The notes under the pieces are model-generated. The model saw only the letters and a list, made by a program, of their open reading frames with translations. It was not told the DNA's origin and did not search any database. DNA of 64,000 bases from Struthio camelus (taxonomy: Eukaryota > Chordata > Aves > Struthioniformes > Struthionidae), in contig NC_090942.1 in assembly GCF_040807025.1 (NCBI RefSeq), positions 193,992,247 through 194,056,246 of the forward strand, given 5' to 3'. Shown piece by piece: positions 14,201 to 24,814 of this stretch. Each line of letters starts with the position of its first letter. Within the stretch, counting starts at the first letter, position 1. A program made the position numbers and the translations under genes.

Positions 14201-17200
14201 CCAGTCGATTTTTAAACTGCTTAAAAATTATATATTTGGCTAATATAATACTTTATGCTTTCTATTTTGGAATATCTAATATTTTATTTTATCTGAAGCT
14301 CTTGCAGAATTCAAGATTCTCACTAAAAAGTTTGATTTCATATTGAAACTTATAAGGCTATGCATCTTCTAAGAAGCATACATACTTGAAGTATGTTTTA
14401 TGAAAGCTGTATGCCACCTGCAGTTATCAGAATGGAAAATTGAATGTATCTGAAAAGTTGAAACTGTAAAGTGATTGATAGATTTAATGTATTGAAATTC
14501 TTTGTTCCTATAATTTATTCTCTACTTTAACGTTAAAATAATTAGAAGTCTTTGGATATAGTATCAGTGTTTTGCATGTTAAAATAATTAGAAAAAGATA
14601 TAATCTAACAGCTTTTCTCTAATGTTAGAAATACGTGGTATTATCTGTGTAAGTTTTTGCATTAAAACCCATAATTTAGCTCCTCTGTTTTGCCTGTGTA
14701 ATCAGTTGATTGCAAGCGAGGTACTGTGTTTACTAGATTAATGCTATTTCTCTTACCAGTCTTGTGCTTACACAGGAGCGAGGAGGGATCATGTCACTTA
14801 CAGAGGTTTACTGTCTGGTAAATCGGGCACGAGGATTAGAGGTGAGAAATTGATACTCTCAAATATTTTGTAGAATGTACTTACTTCACTGACCAGCTAA
14901 TTCAGGAAAAAAGCATCAGATTATTCCCTAACAATTGCTCACTCTACTCTGTCTAACAGTATAAAGCAATCAATCCTTTATTAAAATTAGGAATTTTCAC
15001 CTTTTCCCCTTCTCCTTCTTGCCCATAATGTTTACATTCCTCAATAGTTTTTCGTAATATATGCTGCTTTTATAATGCCAACAAAGAGAGATGTGAAAAC
15101 ATTATGTGTAATGGAGAAATCCATACTTATCTAGAAAGAAAAGTGAAAGGACAGAGAACGGTGGAAAGGTTGCTGTTGCCCAAATACACCAACCAATTTT
15201 CTCTGTAGACATGACAAGAAGCAATATTATAGAAAACGGAGAACAGAAAGGAGTGTAAATGCCAAGAGAGTAGACTGGAGGATGTAACAAAAGAATTGAA
15301 GAAAATTATGTAACCTGGTGGCATCTTATGGCCACAGTGATAATGACTGCTTGTTTTGGTATGATACTGTATACTTCCTGTGTAAACTGTGAATAAATAT
15401 GTATGATTGTTTTAATAGTTGCTCTCTCCAGAAGATCTAGTAAATGCCTGTAAGATGCTGGAGTCACTGAAACTACCTCTAAGGTAAGAGACTTACTGAT
15501 GCGTTTTTAAAACACAGCACTCACAGGCCAGGCCACAGTGCTTCGATGACTTTGTATTTTACGTGCAGTAGATGTTTGAAACAAAGTCATCCAAGAACTG
15601 TTCCATGCAAGAACATCCACTCCGCACTACAAAATGAATATGTAACTGTGTTTCTCTTTGCTAGGAAGACAGTATTCTTTTTGCTTCCTATACAGTTTCC
15701 TCTAAGTTTGATAGTTAAAATTTACGCTTGAAGTCTTTTGATTGAGGGCTTTCAGATGGATTTATTGCTGTTGTTCTTTAGCATCTGGCGCTCTTTAATT
15801 TAAGTTGTTCTTTCTAACATCCCTGCCAAGTGAGGAAGTATTCATTCTGTTTCGGATACTAAGGAACTTGGACAAAGGGAGGAGACTCATCTTCCTGAAC
15901 TTCTGATATGTAAATTGTAGTAGTCTACATCCAAGGTAGAAGTCTTTGGCTTCATCTGACCAAATGTAGTCCTCTGTTTTAGACTGAGATGAATCAAATC
16001 GTTGACTGTAACAACTAGGTCTCCATAAAATTTTAAAGGAGTTTGAAGTGACTAGCTCGGATGTAGACACTTACACCCTGGAGACCCAAACTAAGTCAGA
16101 TGTATTTAAAGAGATTGTAACTTAGATCTTGGGGGGAAAAAAAAAAGTATTTACACGCCTCTTGCCTGTTTAGACATCTAAATACCATTAGTTTCAAAGA
16201 GACATGGTTTGTAGCTTGTTTTTTGGGTACAAAACCTTTTTTTGGTATACCTGTCCACAAATCTCATCTCATTTACATCCCTTAGACTGTCATTGCTACA
16301 GTAACCTGTGCTATTCTGTTTAAGGCTAAAACAAAAATAGGAAGATGAATAACTTACTGACCGCAGTAATTTTCAAAGATTATACGGGAGGTGAACAGAA
16401 GAAAGGTGCAGAAGAATAAACGTAGATTTCTTATGTCCCCTGGACCCTTTTTTTCTGTCCACAGATATGTCATACCTAAGGCCCACAGAACTAGTTTCAC
16501 GGGATTTCCTTTAAAAGTGAGCCATCCATACTTAGAATGAGGAATTGTTCATATTTACAAACAGAAAGTGCTAACTTCATGAAACACTAAGCGAATGGTC
16601 ACTTAAAATGTAGCAAGTGTAAGCTGCTATTTTATTTCACCCAACTATTGCTGTAGTTGGTGTTTCAGACTGGGATAAATGTTTAACTAAGCCCAGGCAT
16701 GTACTGTGGTCTTTTCAGTCTCTTCAGATTTTGAAGATACTTAATAAGTTCATCTGACAGCATTTTTTTTTCTTTTGTAGTGTGTTTATAGGTGTGGACA
16801 TACTAGAAATGTACTCATGGGTAATGTGCACAGAAGTTTTAGTTACTCTGATTCTCTCTTTTGATTTTAGGCTTCGGATATTTGACAGTGGTGTGATGGT
16901 GATTGAACTCCAGTCTCACAATGAAGAGGAAATGGTAGCTTCTGCTTTAGAGACAGTATGTGACATTCATTTCCTTCAATGTTCTGACCATGCTGGGGAA
17001 ATTTGAACACATTAGGTATAAAAAGTTAAGGTACAGGATTTCCTTTAGAGGTTTTGAAATACAAAATTTTCCACAAAATCTTCTAGCAGTAATACCTTGT
17101 ACTTAAATATCACTTTTCAAAGTGCTATGCAGGCAGTAGTGTTAGTCATTGCTTTCTCCTTAAGGAGTAAATCACTTTTCAGTCTCTTTTCAAACTTCAT

Positions 17201-19726
17201 TACCTTCAACCTTCCTCTAGGACTTTTGTACTGTAGGGTGAAATTCATGGCATGGTGTTAGGCACAAAAGTGGACTTCATACTCTGTACACAATGTGATT
17301 GAAGGGAGTGAAATTAGCTCTTAAATGTTGATATAGGCAGTTTTTGGTTTGGGTTCATTTCATATAATAATAGGACATTGTACGTGAAACATACTGCTTG
17401 TACTGACTTTCCTGCTGCGAAGAGCTCTCTGCTGGGGAGGAGTGTATACAGAATTAAACTAGATTCGTCACAACAAAAAAAAGTAGTACAAATTGCTCAG
17501 TGTGATAAAAACTTATTGGTCTTACTTTAAAGAGTCAATATGTAGGTAATACTGTCCCTTTATTTGATGCATTTTCCTATGAGTTTTTCAGCAGGATGTT
17601 AAGTTTTTGTTTTCCACAAAGTTGAGTAAAGGCTGATTCAGTCCTTCCAAAGTTAGACATGCAATCAAAGAAGAAAAAGTTAGGGCTACCGCAGGCAAGT
17701 TCTCACTTGGTACATGAGATAGATTCTTCAGTGTGTTCTGCATGATTGGTACCCTAGAGCTTTCCTCTCACCAGAAAGATTTTAGGATAAAAGAAATGTG
17801 TATACCTGTCTCACAAATACCGTCTTAAATTATCAAAATTAAAATGTTTAAATCTTTCAGTACATGTTAATCCTTTCAGCTTATTTTTCATATTTCGAGA
17901 AGAATACCTAGTCCGTTTCAATTGTTTTCTGATTATTTTTATTTTCTCATTATTTTGTTGCCTTCAGCAGGAGTGTTGATCTCCATAAAGGAAAGGAGAA
18001 ACCCCTTCTCAAGAAGGCTATAGGGATACTGACATAACCAGTGAGGTCAGCCACAAAAGGCAGCAGATGGTGGATTTATTACAGAGCTTCCTTTTTTCTT
18101 TTATTTTCATAATATTCAGCTTTTGACTTCATAAAGTGAAGTAAAATGTAAGGGAGAGGCTTTGAATGAGGAAGGCTAGCCCATAAGGGAAAAGGAAGAT
18201 GAGATCAGAACTGTGGCCAAAAGAAGCCATATATTTAGTGTTTAATGTACAGTAACATGAACCTTTTGAGAAAAAGTGAAAGGAAGTCACAGGGCTTCAG
18301 ATAGGGGAGTGATGTGGGTTTGAATGGCTGGTGAAGAGAGGAAACGACATGGAAGTCAAAGGAACCTGAAGTCAGTCTTGATGAGAGCAGTGGTTTGGGA
18401 AGGAAAAACATAATTAATTACCCATATGCCATGTTAGACTGTCTAACTGACTTAAGTTACTCAGATTCAATCATTTAGCTTTAGAAAATCTTAAATTAGG
18501 ACTAATTTAATTTGAGATTCTACAAAATGGAAACTGCTATGCAGAGATTGCTGAGAATAACACAGTGTAAACTCCTCCCTACCCAGCTATGTGGGAAGCA
18601 GGAAATGGCAACTACATCTGCATTTAAAAGTTGCTTAAATTTGAAGCAATGGAGAAATAGAAGAATTATTTGTTGTAGGGTAATAAAACCTATGTTTATA
18701 TGGGAAGTTCAATGCAACGTTAAGCCTGTAATACACAACTAATGTTCTAACATCCAGATGTCCAACCTTTGTGAGAAGGCTTCGTTTTTGCATGTGTAAA
18801 CTAACATGATTGAGACAATGAGACCAAAGTTTTGAGTCCCAAGGCTGAACCTGTCCTTTGTGTTGTCTGAATGTGATAGTGGCTTTTACTGATCCCATTA
18901 GTATGCTGTAATTAGGGTGGAGTACTAAGGTTTTTGACATTGCTACAGGCAGTGGGATATTTTAAACTAACTCAAATTCTCCACCTCCCTCTGAGATTAC
19001 TTAAATTTCTAAATTGATGACCCCTCCTGCCCTGCTGCCTTTTATTTCCTCTCTCAAGCTTCACTGTTTACAGAATCACTTAGTACAGTTGGGCTGTGTA
19101 AATACTGATTGCAGCCATATATGCTAACTGTGAGCTATTTTAATTTTTCCATTCGTTTCTCCTGAGGTATCTTTCGGAAAGAAAGAATACAGTATAATTT
19201 TTACAGATTTAACTCCTTTCTATGTCCCTTTTTCATATATGGCAAGTTTCCAAGGACGCTTAAAAGGTATTTTTGAGGGAAGTTGCTTATAATTATTTGT
19301 AATTTTTTAAAATGCAAACAAACTAATTGTTTTAGCAAGAAATTTGCTATCAATTTGTCACTTTGCAAGGACAGCTGTGTTGCTAAACTAAAGAACTGAT
19401 TCAGTATCTGAGAGAACAACTTCATTATTATTTTCATGCCACAGTTTATTTGTGTGTTTGTTTTGTGATAGGTATCTGAAAAGGGTTCTCTCACAGCTGA
19501 TGAGTTTGCTAAGCTTGTGGGGATGTCTGTTCTCTTAGCCAAAGAAAGGTAAGTAATAATTGCCCTATTTAGTAATACCTTCAATTATCATGTTGTCCCC
19601 AAGTAACAAGACAAACCTTTTTCTTTCTGTAGGCTGCTGCTAGCTGAGAAGATGGGCCATCTTTGTAGAGATGATTCAGTGGAAGGCTTGAGATTCTACC
19701 CAAATTTATTTATGACACAAAGCTAA
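1537..19726 (+). CDS. VPS36: VPS36, ESCRT-II subunit (exons 2-14; exon 1 outside window)
   Basis: Vacuolar protein-sorting-associated protein 36. With VPS22/SNF8 and VPS25 it forms ESCRT-II on endosomes, which passes ubiquitinated membrane proteins into multivesicular bodies. Coding exons: 1537-1605, 4875-4945, 6265-6379, 7853-7942, 9603-9689, 13083-13115, 13225-13302, 13710-13844, 14776-14841, 15419-15483, 16871-16955, 19472-19548, 19633-19726. All have AG/GT borders and phases match throughout. They sum to 1065 nt (354 aa plus stop); adding the 32-residue human exon 1 gives 386 aa, the human length. Order of parts: rest of the lipid- and ubiquitin-binding GLUE domain (about residues 33-138, with [16 protein letters not shown]), a helical/coiled-coil linker (about 150-215, [16 protein letters not shown]), and two winged-helix domains to the C-terminus ([12 protein letters not shown]). 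No frameshift or early stop. Followed on the same strand by THSD1, as in human. Confidence 0.96.
1606..4874 (+). other. VPS36: VPS36 intron 2
   Basis: 3.27 kb, AT-rich. It contains the possible alternative terminal exon at 2042-2200 described separately. Otherwise there are only short unrecognised open frames and a few homopolymer runs (T at 3401-3420 and 4083-4091, A at 4098-4106). Confidence 0.8.
2042..2200 (+). other. possible alternative last exon of VPS36 (speculative)
   Basis: A strong acceptor (TTCCCTCTGTTCTGTTTCCAG) ends at 2041 and is followed by an open frame in phase 0, which is the phase left by exon 2. It runs 52 codons to TAA at 2198-2200. The peptide is not recognised. Spliced from exon 2 it would replace everything after residue 55 with an unrelated tail and break the GLUE domain. 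No AATAAA stands close downstream. It could equally be chance. Confidence 0.2.
4875..4945 (+). CDS. VPS36: VPS36 exon 3 (GLUE domain)
   Basis: 71 nt, enters in phase 0 and leaves two bases (AG) of a serine codon. Encodes [20 protein letters not shown] then IGK, close to human [20 protein letters not shown]. Acceptor TTTTTCTAG, donor GTAAGG. Confidence 0.95.
4946..6264 (+). other. VPS36: VPS36 intron 3
   Basis: 1.32 kb, AT-rich. A segment near 4985-5090 vaguely resembles the GTGAC..CCCAAGGT core of CORE-SINE/MIR elements, too diverged to call firmly. Nothing else seen. Confidence 0.7.
6265..6379 (+). CDS. VPS36: VPS36 exon 4 (GLUE domain)
   Basis: 115 nt. The first base completes the split serine; 38 codons follow. 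Encodes [38 protein letters not shown], very close to human. Acceptor CTTACTTAG, donor GTAAGT, exits in phase 0. Confidence 0.95.
6380..7852 (+). other. VPS36: VPS36 intron 4
   Basis: 1.47 kb, AT-rich. It contains the first copy (about 7181-7390) of a local duplication whose second copy lies in intron 5. An A run is at 6893-6903. Ends with acceptor CGTTTGCAG. Confidence 0.85.
7181..7390 (+). repeat. intronic local duplication, copy A
   Basis: About 210 bp sharing long near-identical blocks with about 8264-8574 (for example TAATCATAACTTTATT, GTATTTATTGGTT, ACTCCAGATCTTTGCTTT, AATACTTTCCTGTGAACTTT, GAGAAGTATGGA), same orientation, about 1.09 kb apart. Substitutions and small indels separate the copies. 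VPS36 exon 5 lies between them and is not duplicated. Confidence 0.9.
7853..7942 (+). CDS. VPS36: VPS36 exon 5 (end of GLUE domain)
   Basis: 90 nt, 30 codons, phase 0 at both ends. Encodes [20 protein letters not shown] then [10 protein letters not shown] (residues 118-147), the C-terminal helix of GLUE and start of the linker. Donor GTACGT. Confidence 0.95.
8232..8270. repeat. (GT)n microsatellite
   Basis: An uninterrupted GT run followed by TATATGTGTGTATGTG, in VPS36 intron 5, abutting the left end of duplication copy B. Confidence 0.95.
8264..8574 (+). repeat. intronic local duplication, copy B
   Basis: Second copy of the segment at 7181-7390, same orientation. It begins right after a (GT)n microsatellite and is split near its right end by about 120 bp of (AT)n/(GT)n/(CA)n, after which homology resumes (TTATTCAGCATGATACACCT against TTATTCAGTGGGATACACTT). 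Confidence 0.9.
8431..8552. repeat. (AT)n-(GT)n-(CA)n compound block with palindrome
   Basis: Alternating purine-pyrimidine DNA: (TA)n, (TG)n, mixed TA/TG, then (CA)n. The change from TG to CA repeats makes it self-complementary. A perfect palindrome CGTGCGTG-CA-CACGCACG stands at 8503-8520. The block is a strong candidate for Z-DNA or cruciform formation. Confidence 0.95.
9603..9689 (+). CDS. VPS36: VPS36 exon 6 (linker, coiled coil)
   Basis: 87 nt, 29 codons, phase 0 at both ends. Encodes [20 protein letters not shown] then KETDKNISE (residues 148-176), a charged helix matching the coiled coil of human VPS36. Acceptor CTTTTGCAG, donor GTAAAT. Confidence 0.95.
9690..13082 (+). other. VPS36: VPS36 intron 6
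   Basis: 3.39 kb, the longest VPS36 intron inside the window. Holds a small 17-bp tandem repeat (10631-10678). Otherwise only short unrecognised frames. Confidence 0.8.
10631..10678. repeat. 17-bp tandem repeat, 2.8 copies
   Basis: Exact copies of TATTGTAGTTACATGTG at 10631 and 10648 with a partial third from 10665. In VPS36 intron 6. Confidence 0.95.
13083..13115 (+). CDS. VPS36: VPS36 exon 7 (33-nt microexon)
   Basis: Only 33 nt, 11 codons, [11 protein letters not shown], phase 0 at both ends. Human has [11 protein letters not shown] here. Acceptor CATTGCAG, donor GTATGG. Separated from exon 8 by just 109 bp. Confidence 0.92.
13225..13302 (+). CDS. VPS36: VPS36 exon 8
   Basis: 78 nt, 26 codons, phase 0 at both ends. 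Encodes [20 protein letters not shown] then DITEDE (residues 188-213), the end of the helical linker. Donor GTAAAT. Confidence 0.95.
13303..13709 (+). other. VPS36: VPS36 intron 8
   Basis: 407 bp of AT-rich intron ending in acceptor TTTTTTTATTTAG. Nothing else seen. Confidence 0.85.
13710..13844 (+). CDS. VPS36: VPS36 exon 9 (first winged helix)
   Basis: 135 nt, 45 codons, phase 0 at both ends. Encodes [38 protein letters not shown] and ILQTPLE (residues 214-258), almost identical to human. Donor GTAAAG. Confidence 0.96.
13845..14775 (+). other. VPS36: VPS36 intron 9
   Basis: 931 bp, AT-rich; a 12-base string GTTAAAATAATT recurs about 50 bp apart (near 14531 and 14578). No gene or repeat family recognised. 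Confidence 0.75.
14776..14841 (+). CDS. VPS36: VPS36 exon 10
   Basis: 66 nt, 22 codons, phase 0 at both ends. Encodes [20 protein letters not shown] then LE (residues 259-280). Acceptor TTACACAG, donor GTGAGA. Confidence 0.95.
14842..15418 (+). other. VPS36: VPS36 intron 10
   Basis: 577 bp, AT-rich, no feature recognised. Confidence 0.75.
15419..15483 (+). CDS. VPS36: VPS36 exon 11
   Basis: 65 nt. Encodes [20 protein letters not shown] then L and two bases of an arginine codon. Acceptor TTTTAATAG, donor GTAAGA. Confidence 0.95.
15484..16870 (+). other. VPS36: VPS36 intron 11
   Basis: 1.39 kb. A stretch near 16030-16080 (AAGGAG..GTG..TAGCTC-GATGTA) resembles one near 38200-38250 in THSD1 intron 2, suggesting an old dispersed repeat I cannot name. 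Confidence 0.6.
16871..16955 (+). CDS. VPS36: VPS36 exon 12 (second winged helix)
   Basis: 85 nt. First base completes the split arginine. Encodes [20 protein letters not shown] then MVASALET (residues 303-330). Acceptor GATTTTAG, donor GTATGT. Confidence 0.95.
16956..19471 (+). other. VPS36: VPS36 intron 12
   Basis: 2.52 kb without a recognised element. Short open frames on both strands have no known family features. Confidence 0.75.
19472..19548 (+). CDS. VPS36: VPS36 exon 13
   Basis: 77 nt. Encodes [20 protein letters not shown] then LLAKE and two bases of an arginine codon. Acceptor TGTGATAG, donor GTAAGT. Intron 13 that follows is only 84 bp. Confidence 0.95.
19633..19726 (+). CDS. VPS36: VPS36 exon 14, C-terminus and stop
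   Basis: 94 coding nt: one base completes arginine, then 30 codons ([30 protein letters not shown]) and TAA at 19724-19726. The C-terminus matches human exactly in its last residues. Acceptor TTCTGTAG. Confidence 0.96.
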
Positions 19727-20895
19727 TGTAGTTTGTGCACATTTCTTATGTAACAGTTGAGCATGGGAGCAGAGGAGAGAACCTTTCCAAAAACTAACGT
19801 TACCAATTTTATTTTGTTAGTCAGCTGCAACAGTGACGAACATTGTAATGTTTTCCAGTTCTCAGGTATTCCAAATGATGAATGGTTTTATGTGGAACAG
19901 AGAAGAAATAGGAATCACTAAGTCAGAATTATGTTATTGTCGCAAACTGGCTGGCTCACGTGTGTTAAGTTGTATTTGATATGCTCTGTAATTTCTCATT
20001 TCAAGAGAAATGAGATGAAGATTCCACACAAGTGAAAGAATATCCCTGTAGTCTGCCATGAAAATCAGCACCCAGAACATAGGTCACTGTATACTCCTGT
20101 TTCATTTTATTTATATCTGGAGCAACAAAGCAGACAGATGTATCCATAGCGATAAGAAACGTGACTTTGGTGCGTACTGAGGTGTAAGGAACAAAACAGT
20201 ATAAAATAACCCCTTTTCCCTGTGAACAGTTTTCTAAGAGAAGCTCTTGAATTTTTTAAAGAGGGTTCTTTATACTTTTGGGCAGAAAGAACCTGATGCA
20301 GAAGAGATTAACATATGCTATATGAATCTAGAAAACATGGTGTTTACTTTGTCATGTCTTATGCTAATATCTCAATTAGAAGCATTGTCAGTACAGATTT
20401 CCTCCCTTCCCTTTCTTTGCCATCTCCCTTCCTGTTTCATGATGTTGCACGGAGGGTGCACTTTCTGCCCCCTCTTTGTGTAGTGCAGAGTGCAATAGCC
20501 CTCTGTCACTCTACCATAGCCGGTGCTCTAATATGCTTGTTTTTTATCTTGTACTTTTAATGAAAGATCATTTGATAGTTCCATCAGCCCTTTGTCTGTT
20601 TCGGAGAGACAATTAATTTGCATGCAACTCATATGTCAGAAGGCTTTTAATATTGAAGAGACTAAAATTACCATCCCCCGATGTTTAATAGTCATGAGGT
20701 ATCATATTGTTTGGTATTCCTTGTCCTGTGTTCAGACTGAATGCAATTGGATAGCCTTAGCTTTCATAACTCCAGTGGAGTTATTATATTACTTGAAGAT
20801 CTGATGTCATGGTAGTAGTGGTAAGTGGATGTTTATGATCCATAAACATGGGTCCATGTCACTTACGTTTTCAGGGTTTTGAAATGACCAGTTTT

Positions 20896-20901
20896 AATAA
20901 A
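20896..20901 (+). terminator. VPS36: AATAAA, possible proximal poly(A) signal of VPS36
   Basis: First AATAAA after the VPS36 stop. The downstream sequence is A-rich rather than GT-rich, so use is less certain than at 21795. Confidence 0.4.
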
Positions 20902-21794
20902 TAACAAATAACAAAATTCATTCAAGGTATGGTTAAGAACAGCGTGTATATAACATATGGATATAGCAACAGCCAAATGAATGTTACAGCAAAGAAGAAA
21001 AGGTTTTTAACCGCTTGAAAACATCTTCACAACTATTTCAGTGTTACTGTAGGATTAAGAGCCTGCCGATGAGTTCAATGCAGAGATTATGCTTTTGTTC
21101 TGTAGGATGCGCATTTAGAGCCAGAGAATCCTGCCCTCTTGTCCCCTTATCCTTGTCACTAGCGAAATTTTATTCAGTGCTTTCTTTAGGGCAGTTTTCC
21201 TCTGTGTTTCGTGAAGATAGAATAGCACTAAAACTAATGAATTTGGCATAGCTGAAAGAACTGGTACCACACTATATTTACCCCATTAACCATCCATTAT
21301 GGACTATTCAGGAGTCTTATGGCTTATTACTTTTCTTCATCCTCCCCACACCCCACAGAAGAGATTTGTACAAGGTACTCTAAGCATCATGCATCTAAGG
21401 AGGGACTGAGAAGAGAGAAATGCAGAAAAAACAAAGCTGGTGCGTGAAAGCTGTTTCTCTTGCCTGATACACCTATCATGTTAAGGGGAGACCAGTGGTT
21501 TACAGGTCTGAACCTCTATCCACAAGGGGGCATATCTTCTGCCAGAAAGCACGAAACCAGAAAGGAAATGCCAAGTGTGAACTCCCAGCCTCAGTTGCCC
21601 CAGCCATATGTACTTCATTATCTTAATTAAGCAATAACAATACAATGTATGTAGAATGATGGTACCTTCTTGAGCTTTTCTTCCCCAAGATTTTCCTTAA
21701 CTTTTTTCTTTCTACAGGGAAGAAATCTGTAGGCTAAATTGTATAGCTGGTTTAGAGTGTAAACTTGTATATGAGAAAATGATTCCGAGAAAGT

Positions 21795-21800
21795 AATAAA
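21795..21800 (+). terminator. VPS36: AATAAA, probable main poly(A) signal of VPS36
   Basis: AATAAA followed about 30 bp later by a GT-rich then T-rich tract (TGTGTGTGTGTG then a T run, 21833-21860), the classical arrangement of a cleavage/polyadenylation site. Confidence 0.7.
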
Positions 21801-21942
21801 AATTACAAGATTTTCTTAAATAGACTGTTTTATGTGTGTGTGTGTGTTTTTTTTTTTTTTTATTCCTAAATGTTTTGGGCAGCTTTAAAGCTACAAACTT
21901 GGGGCAGTTTTTTAAAGCACAGCATGTATTTGTTGTCTCATT

Positions 21943-21991
21943 TTGTACCCAAAAGGGTACAAGATACTTTTTAATTTAAAATTAAAAAGTA
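21943..21991. repeat. two adjacent perfect inverted repeats
   Basis: TTGTACCC-aaaa-GGGTACAA (21943-21962) and, two bases on, TACTTTTTAATTT-a-AAATTAAAAAGTA (21965-21991, 13-bp arms). They lie about 145 bp beyond the VPS36 poly(A) signal. Confidence 0.95.
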
Positions 21992-22032
21992 GAATTACGT
22001 GTAATTAGAATGCCCTGGTTCTGTTGCTCAGT

Positions 22033-22054
22033 AGCCTGTGACCCGTCACAGGCT
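22033..22054. repeat. perfect 10-bp inverted repeat
   Basis: AGCCTGTGAC-cc-GTCACAGGCT. A weaker hairpin ACCAGCT..AGCTGGT follows at 22079-22101. Confidence 0.95.
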
Positions 22055-24814
22055 GGACTCACAAAACCGTAGAGCTCTACCAGCTTCATGAGGGAGCTGG
22101 TGTGAGTCAGAGCCAAACATGTATGTTGTGCTAGCACTTCAAAGGCGTTTGACATGTTTGAATGTGCTTTTCCGACTTAAATCATATACCTCCTGCTCAT
22201 ACTCTGATATTCAAACCGAGAGCCAGTTGGCATGAGAACAAATGTAGTGCATAGTTTCAGGTGTGTGGTGTCATGCTAGCACATCAAATTGTCAGAAATG
22301 CTCCTCAGGCCTAGTCGTGTTTCCATTGGTACTATTGGCAAAAATCCATTGACTATGTTGAAGGAGGATTAGAGGAGTGAGCAGGGTATAGGAGCTGTTA
22401 TTTCCTCAGATCATTTCAATTTAAAACAGACAGTCCCTGTAGGAACTTCATTTCCTTGTATGTTTTGATGATCCCTAGAACGTCACGATATGTGAGCCCT
22501 ATGTTATTTTTCCACAGCTGCCCAATAAGAAACCCGGAGATTTGGAACAGGGGTCTGTTCAAAAGGTGTTTGTTTCTTTATGGAGCAGTCTTAAAGGGTG
22601 AATATTTTTTTCCTTTGGAAACACGGGCCTTTTCATACCTCTGAGAGGAAAAGAATGTTCCTTAGGAATCTATACATCTTTTCCGTTTCTCCTTTCCCTT
22701 TGTTTCCAGTCATAATTACTTTATATTTAGCATATGGAAACACGGATCTGGTTTGAACCATATTTCTGAGATGCAAGCAATTTTTTTTTTTCTGAAAAAG
22801 TAAATTTGAAAATATTTGGAGGTATATCTTTAATAGCCACTACTGGTTGCATATTGATTAGCTGAACTCTTCAATGCTCAGTTCTTCTAATGGGACTTTT
22901 ACGATCTATCCAAAGGCCTGACTCTGTGCTTATTGTAAAATTAGCGGAAGTATTGTTACTGAATTCATAAAGACTGTAGCGGGAGCAAACAGTAGGCTGT
23001 TGCCAACAGTAGAAGTTTCTTGCTTCCTAAAGCCCGGAAGGCTTTCACTGGGGACTGGACAGTTCTTTCAAAGGACACCCTGAACAGGCAGGAATGATTG
23101 GTTCCAAATTATTTGTGTGGCTGATGTGAAATCACATTGTTTTGTTTGGGAGGAACACCTCTCCAATGTTTTTCTGAGCTAGATTCACAGATCTGACAAT
23201 TAACGTTGCTTCTCCTGTTGTAGCAGTTCCCACTTTATCCTAATTTTCAGTGCTTAGCGCACGCAAGTATAGTGTGAGAAACTTAAGGTTCAGGTCTTCC
23301 TCTACTGGGAGGATTTAAACTACCATTTTGTTCTCCCACAAATGAGCTGTATATACACTAACAGGATATTCTGGGCATGTCCGTTGGCAGCGTTCCTCTT
23401 TTAAGGAAATACTTACATATTTTTTGGAGCAGAGGTCCAAGTGTCATACCGCCCAGGTAGTTGTTCTGGCCAGCAGGCTTGAGAGTCATTTTTCTTTGTG
23501 GTTTAGAATTAAAGTATTATGCAAGAATTAAAAAGAAAAGAAAAACCTCAGGAGAGAGTGAGGAAACCTCAATTTCAGAATACTCCATAGCCTGCTAGTT
23601 AGCACACACTCATGAGATTTAGACCCGAGAGAAACATCCTGCTTCAAATCCCTGCTCCAAACCAAAGAACAGTTTTGAACTTGGGTTTCCTCTCTCCCGG
23701 TGGACTGAAAATGACGTAGCTTCAAATTCCCCCGACAAAAGAGGGAACTAAACCCTCCTTTGCCATGCTCAGAGCAAGGTTTGACAACAAGTTGCAGATA
23801 CAAGGGGCTGGTACCCCTGGAATAGTAGCAGCACTTTTGTGAGCGTAGTCCTTTGCCTCTGCTTTTCGTGTAAGGGCTCTAAGTATTCAGAGGTTTTGGA
23901 TTGTTCTGTTCAACTTGAAGTACTTATATACTGGGAGGGGGTTCGTTTAGGTGGAAAATTATCTCAGAGAGTGAATAAAGGAGACTGACTCCATTTGAAT
24001 GCTGTTTTACCATTTATATTTTTTAAATCAACAGTTAAACTGAGAAGCCAGTGCTCCTGCATTCCTTGATTCATAAATGCTCCTAGAAAATCAAAGACAG
24101 AAGTTGTTTTTTCTTTTCACCAAAAGGTTGTAGGAGGATACATGCTGTGTGAAGTATTCTCTTAGTCCCATGACTGCTTTTGTGGTAAACAGAATATTTA
24201 CAAAGGACTATCAAGGCAGCACAGTCACACAGAATAAATGTTCTTGTCTATTGTCAGTATGACATTTATACTGTGGCTATTTAATGATTCACTCTGTTAG
24301 GTAGAATTCTTTTCAAATATTGCCTAGATATAACAGCATTTCTCACTTTCTCTCTCTGTGGGAAATGTGTGTCCTTTCAGGCAGGCTCAGCATTTCTCTG
24401 TGCGGCATAATTCCCTTGAGTCTCACTTAAAATCTAATGGAGATTTTGAGGTGGGTCCTTAATTTGCAAAGATACTGTGGTTTGATCCACCCATTAAATG
24501 AGAATGGTAAAACTCCCGCGGACTTCAAACCCATCCTTTGTTATAATTATGAAATGTTAACTTGTTAGCAGCTTTGAAAATAGGTATATTAGGTATGGCT
24601 ATGCTCTGATAGCAAGAAGGAAGAGTTTAAGAGGTGTTCTGGAATAAGATCACAAAATGTTTTGGTCTATTCAGTAGAAATACAGAACTAGGCATAACTG
24701 TTGCAAAGTGACTATTTCTGATCTTTCTACATTCCTATTGTTTTTTCCACAGTATTTTGGGAAAGCCCAAGATAAAGATAATCGCTTCTTTTCCGCAGGG
24801 GCTTTATCTATTTA

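Larger units (their letters stand above)
19727..21820 (+). other. VPS36: VPS36 3' UTR (end inferred)
   Basis: From the stop codon to just past the strong poly(A) signal at 21795. An earlier AATAAA at 20896 would give a UTR of about 1.2 kb instead of 2.1 kb. No coding feature seen within. Confidence 0.6.
21830..24814. other. intergenic DNA between VPS36 and THSD1, left part
   Basis: No gene recognised. Contains two perfect hairpins at 21943-21991 and another at 22033-22054, listed separately. The rest is unique-looking sequence with only short, unsupported open frames. Confidence 0.7.
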
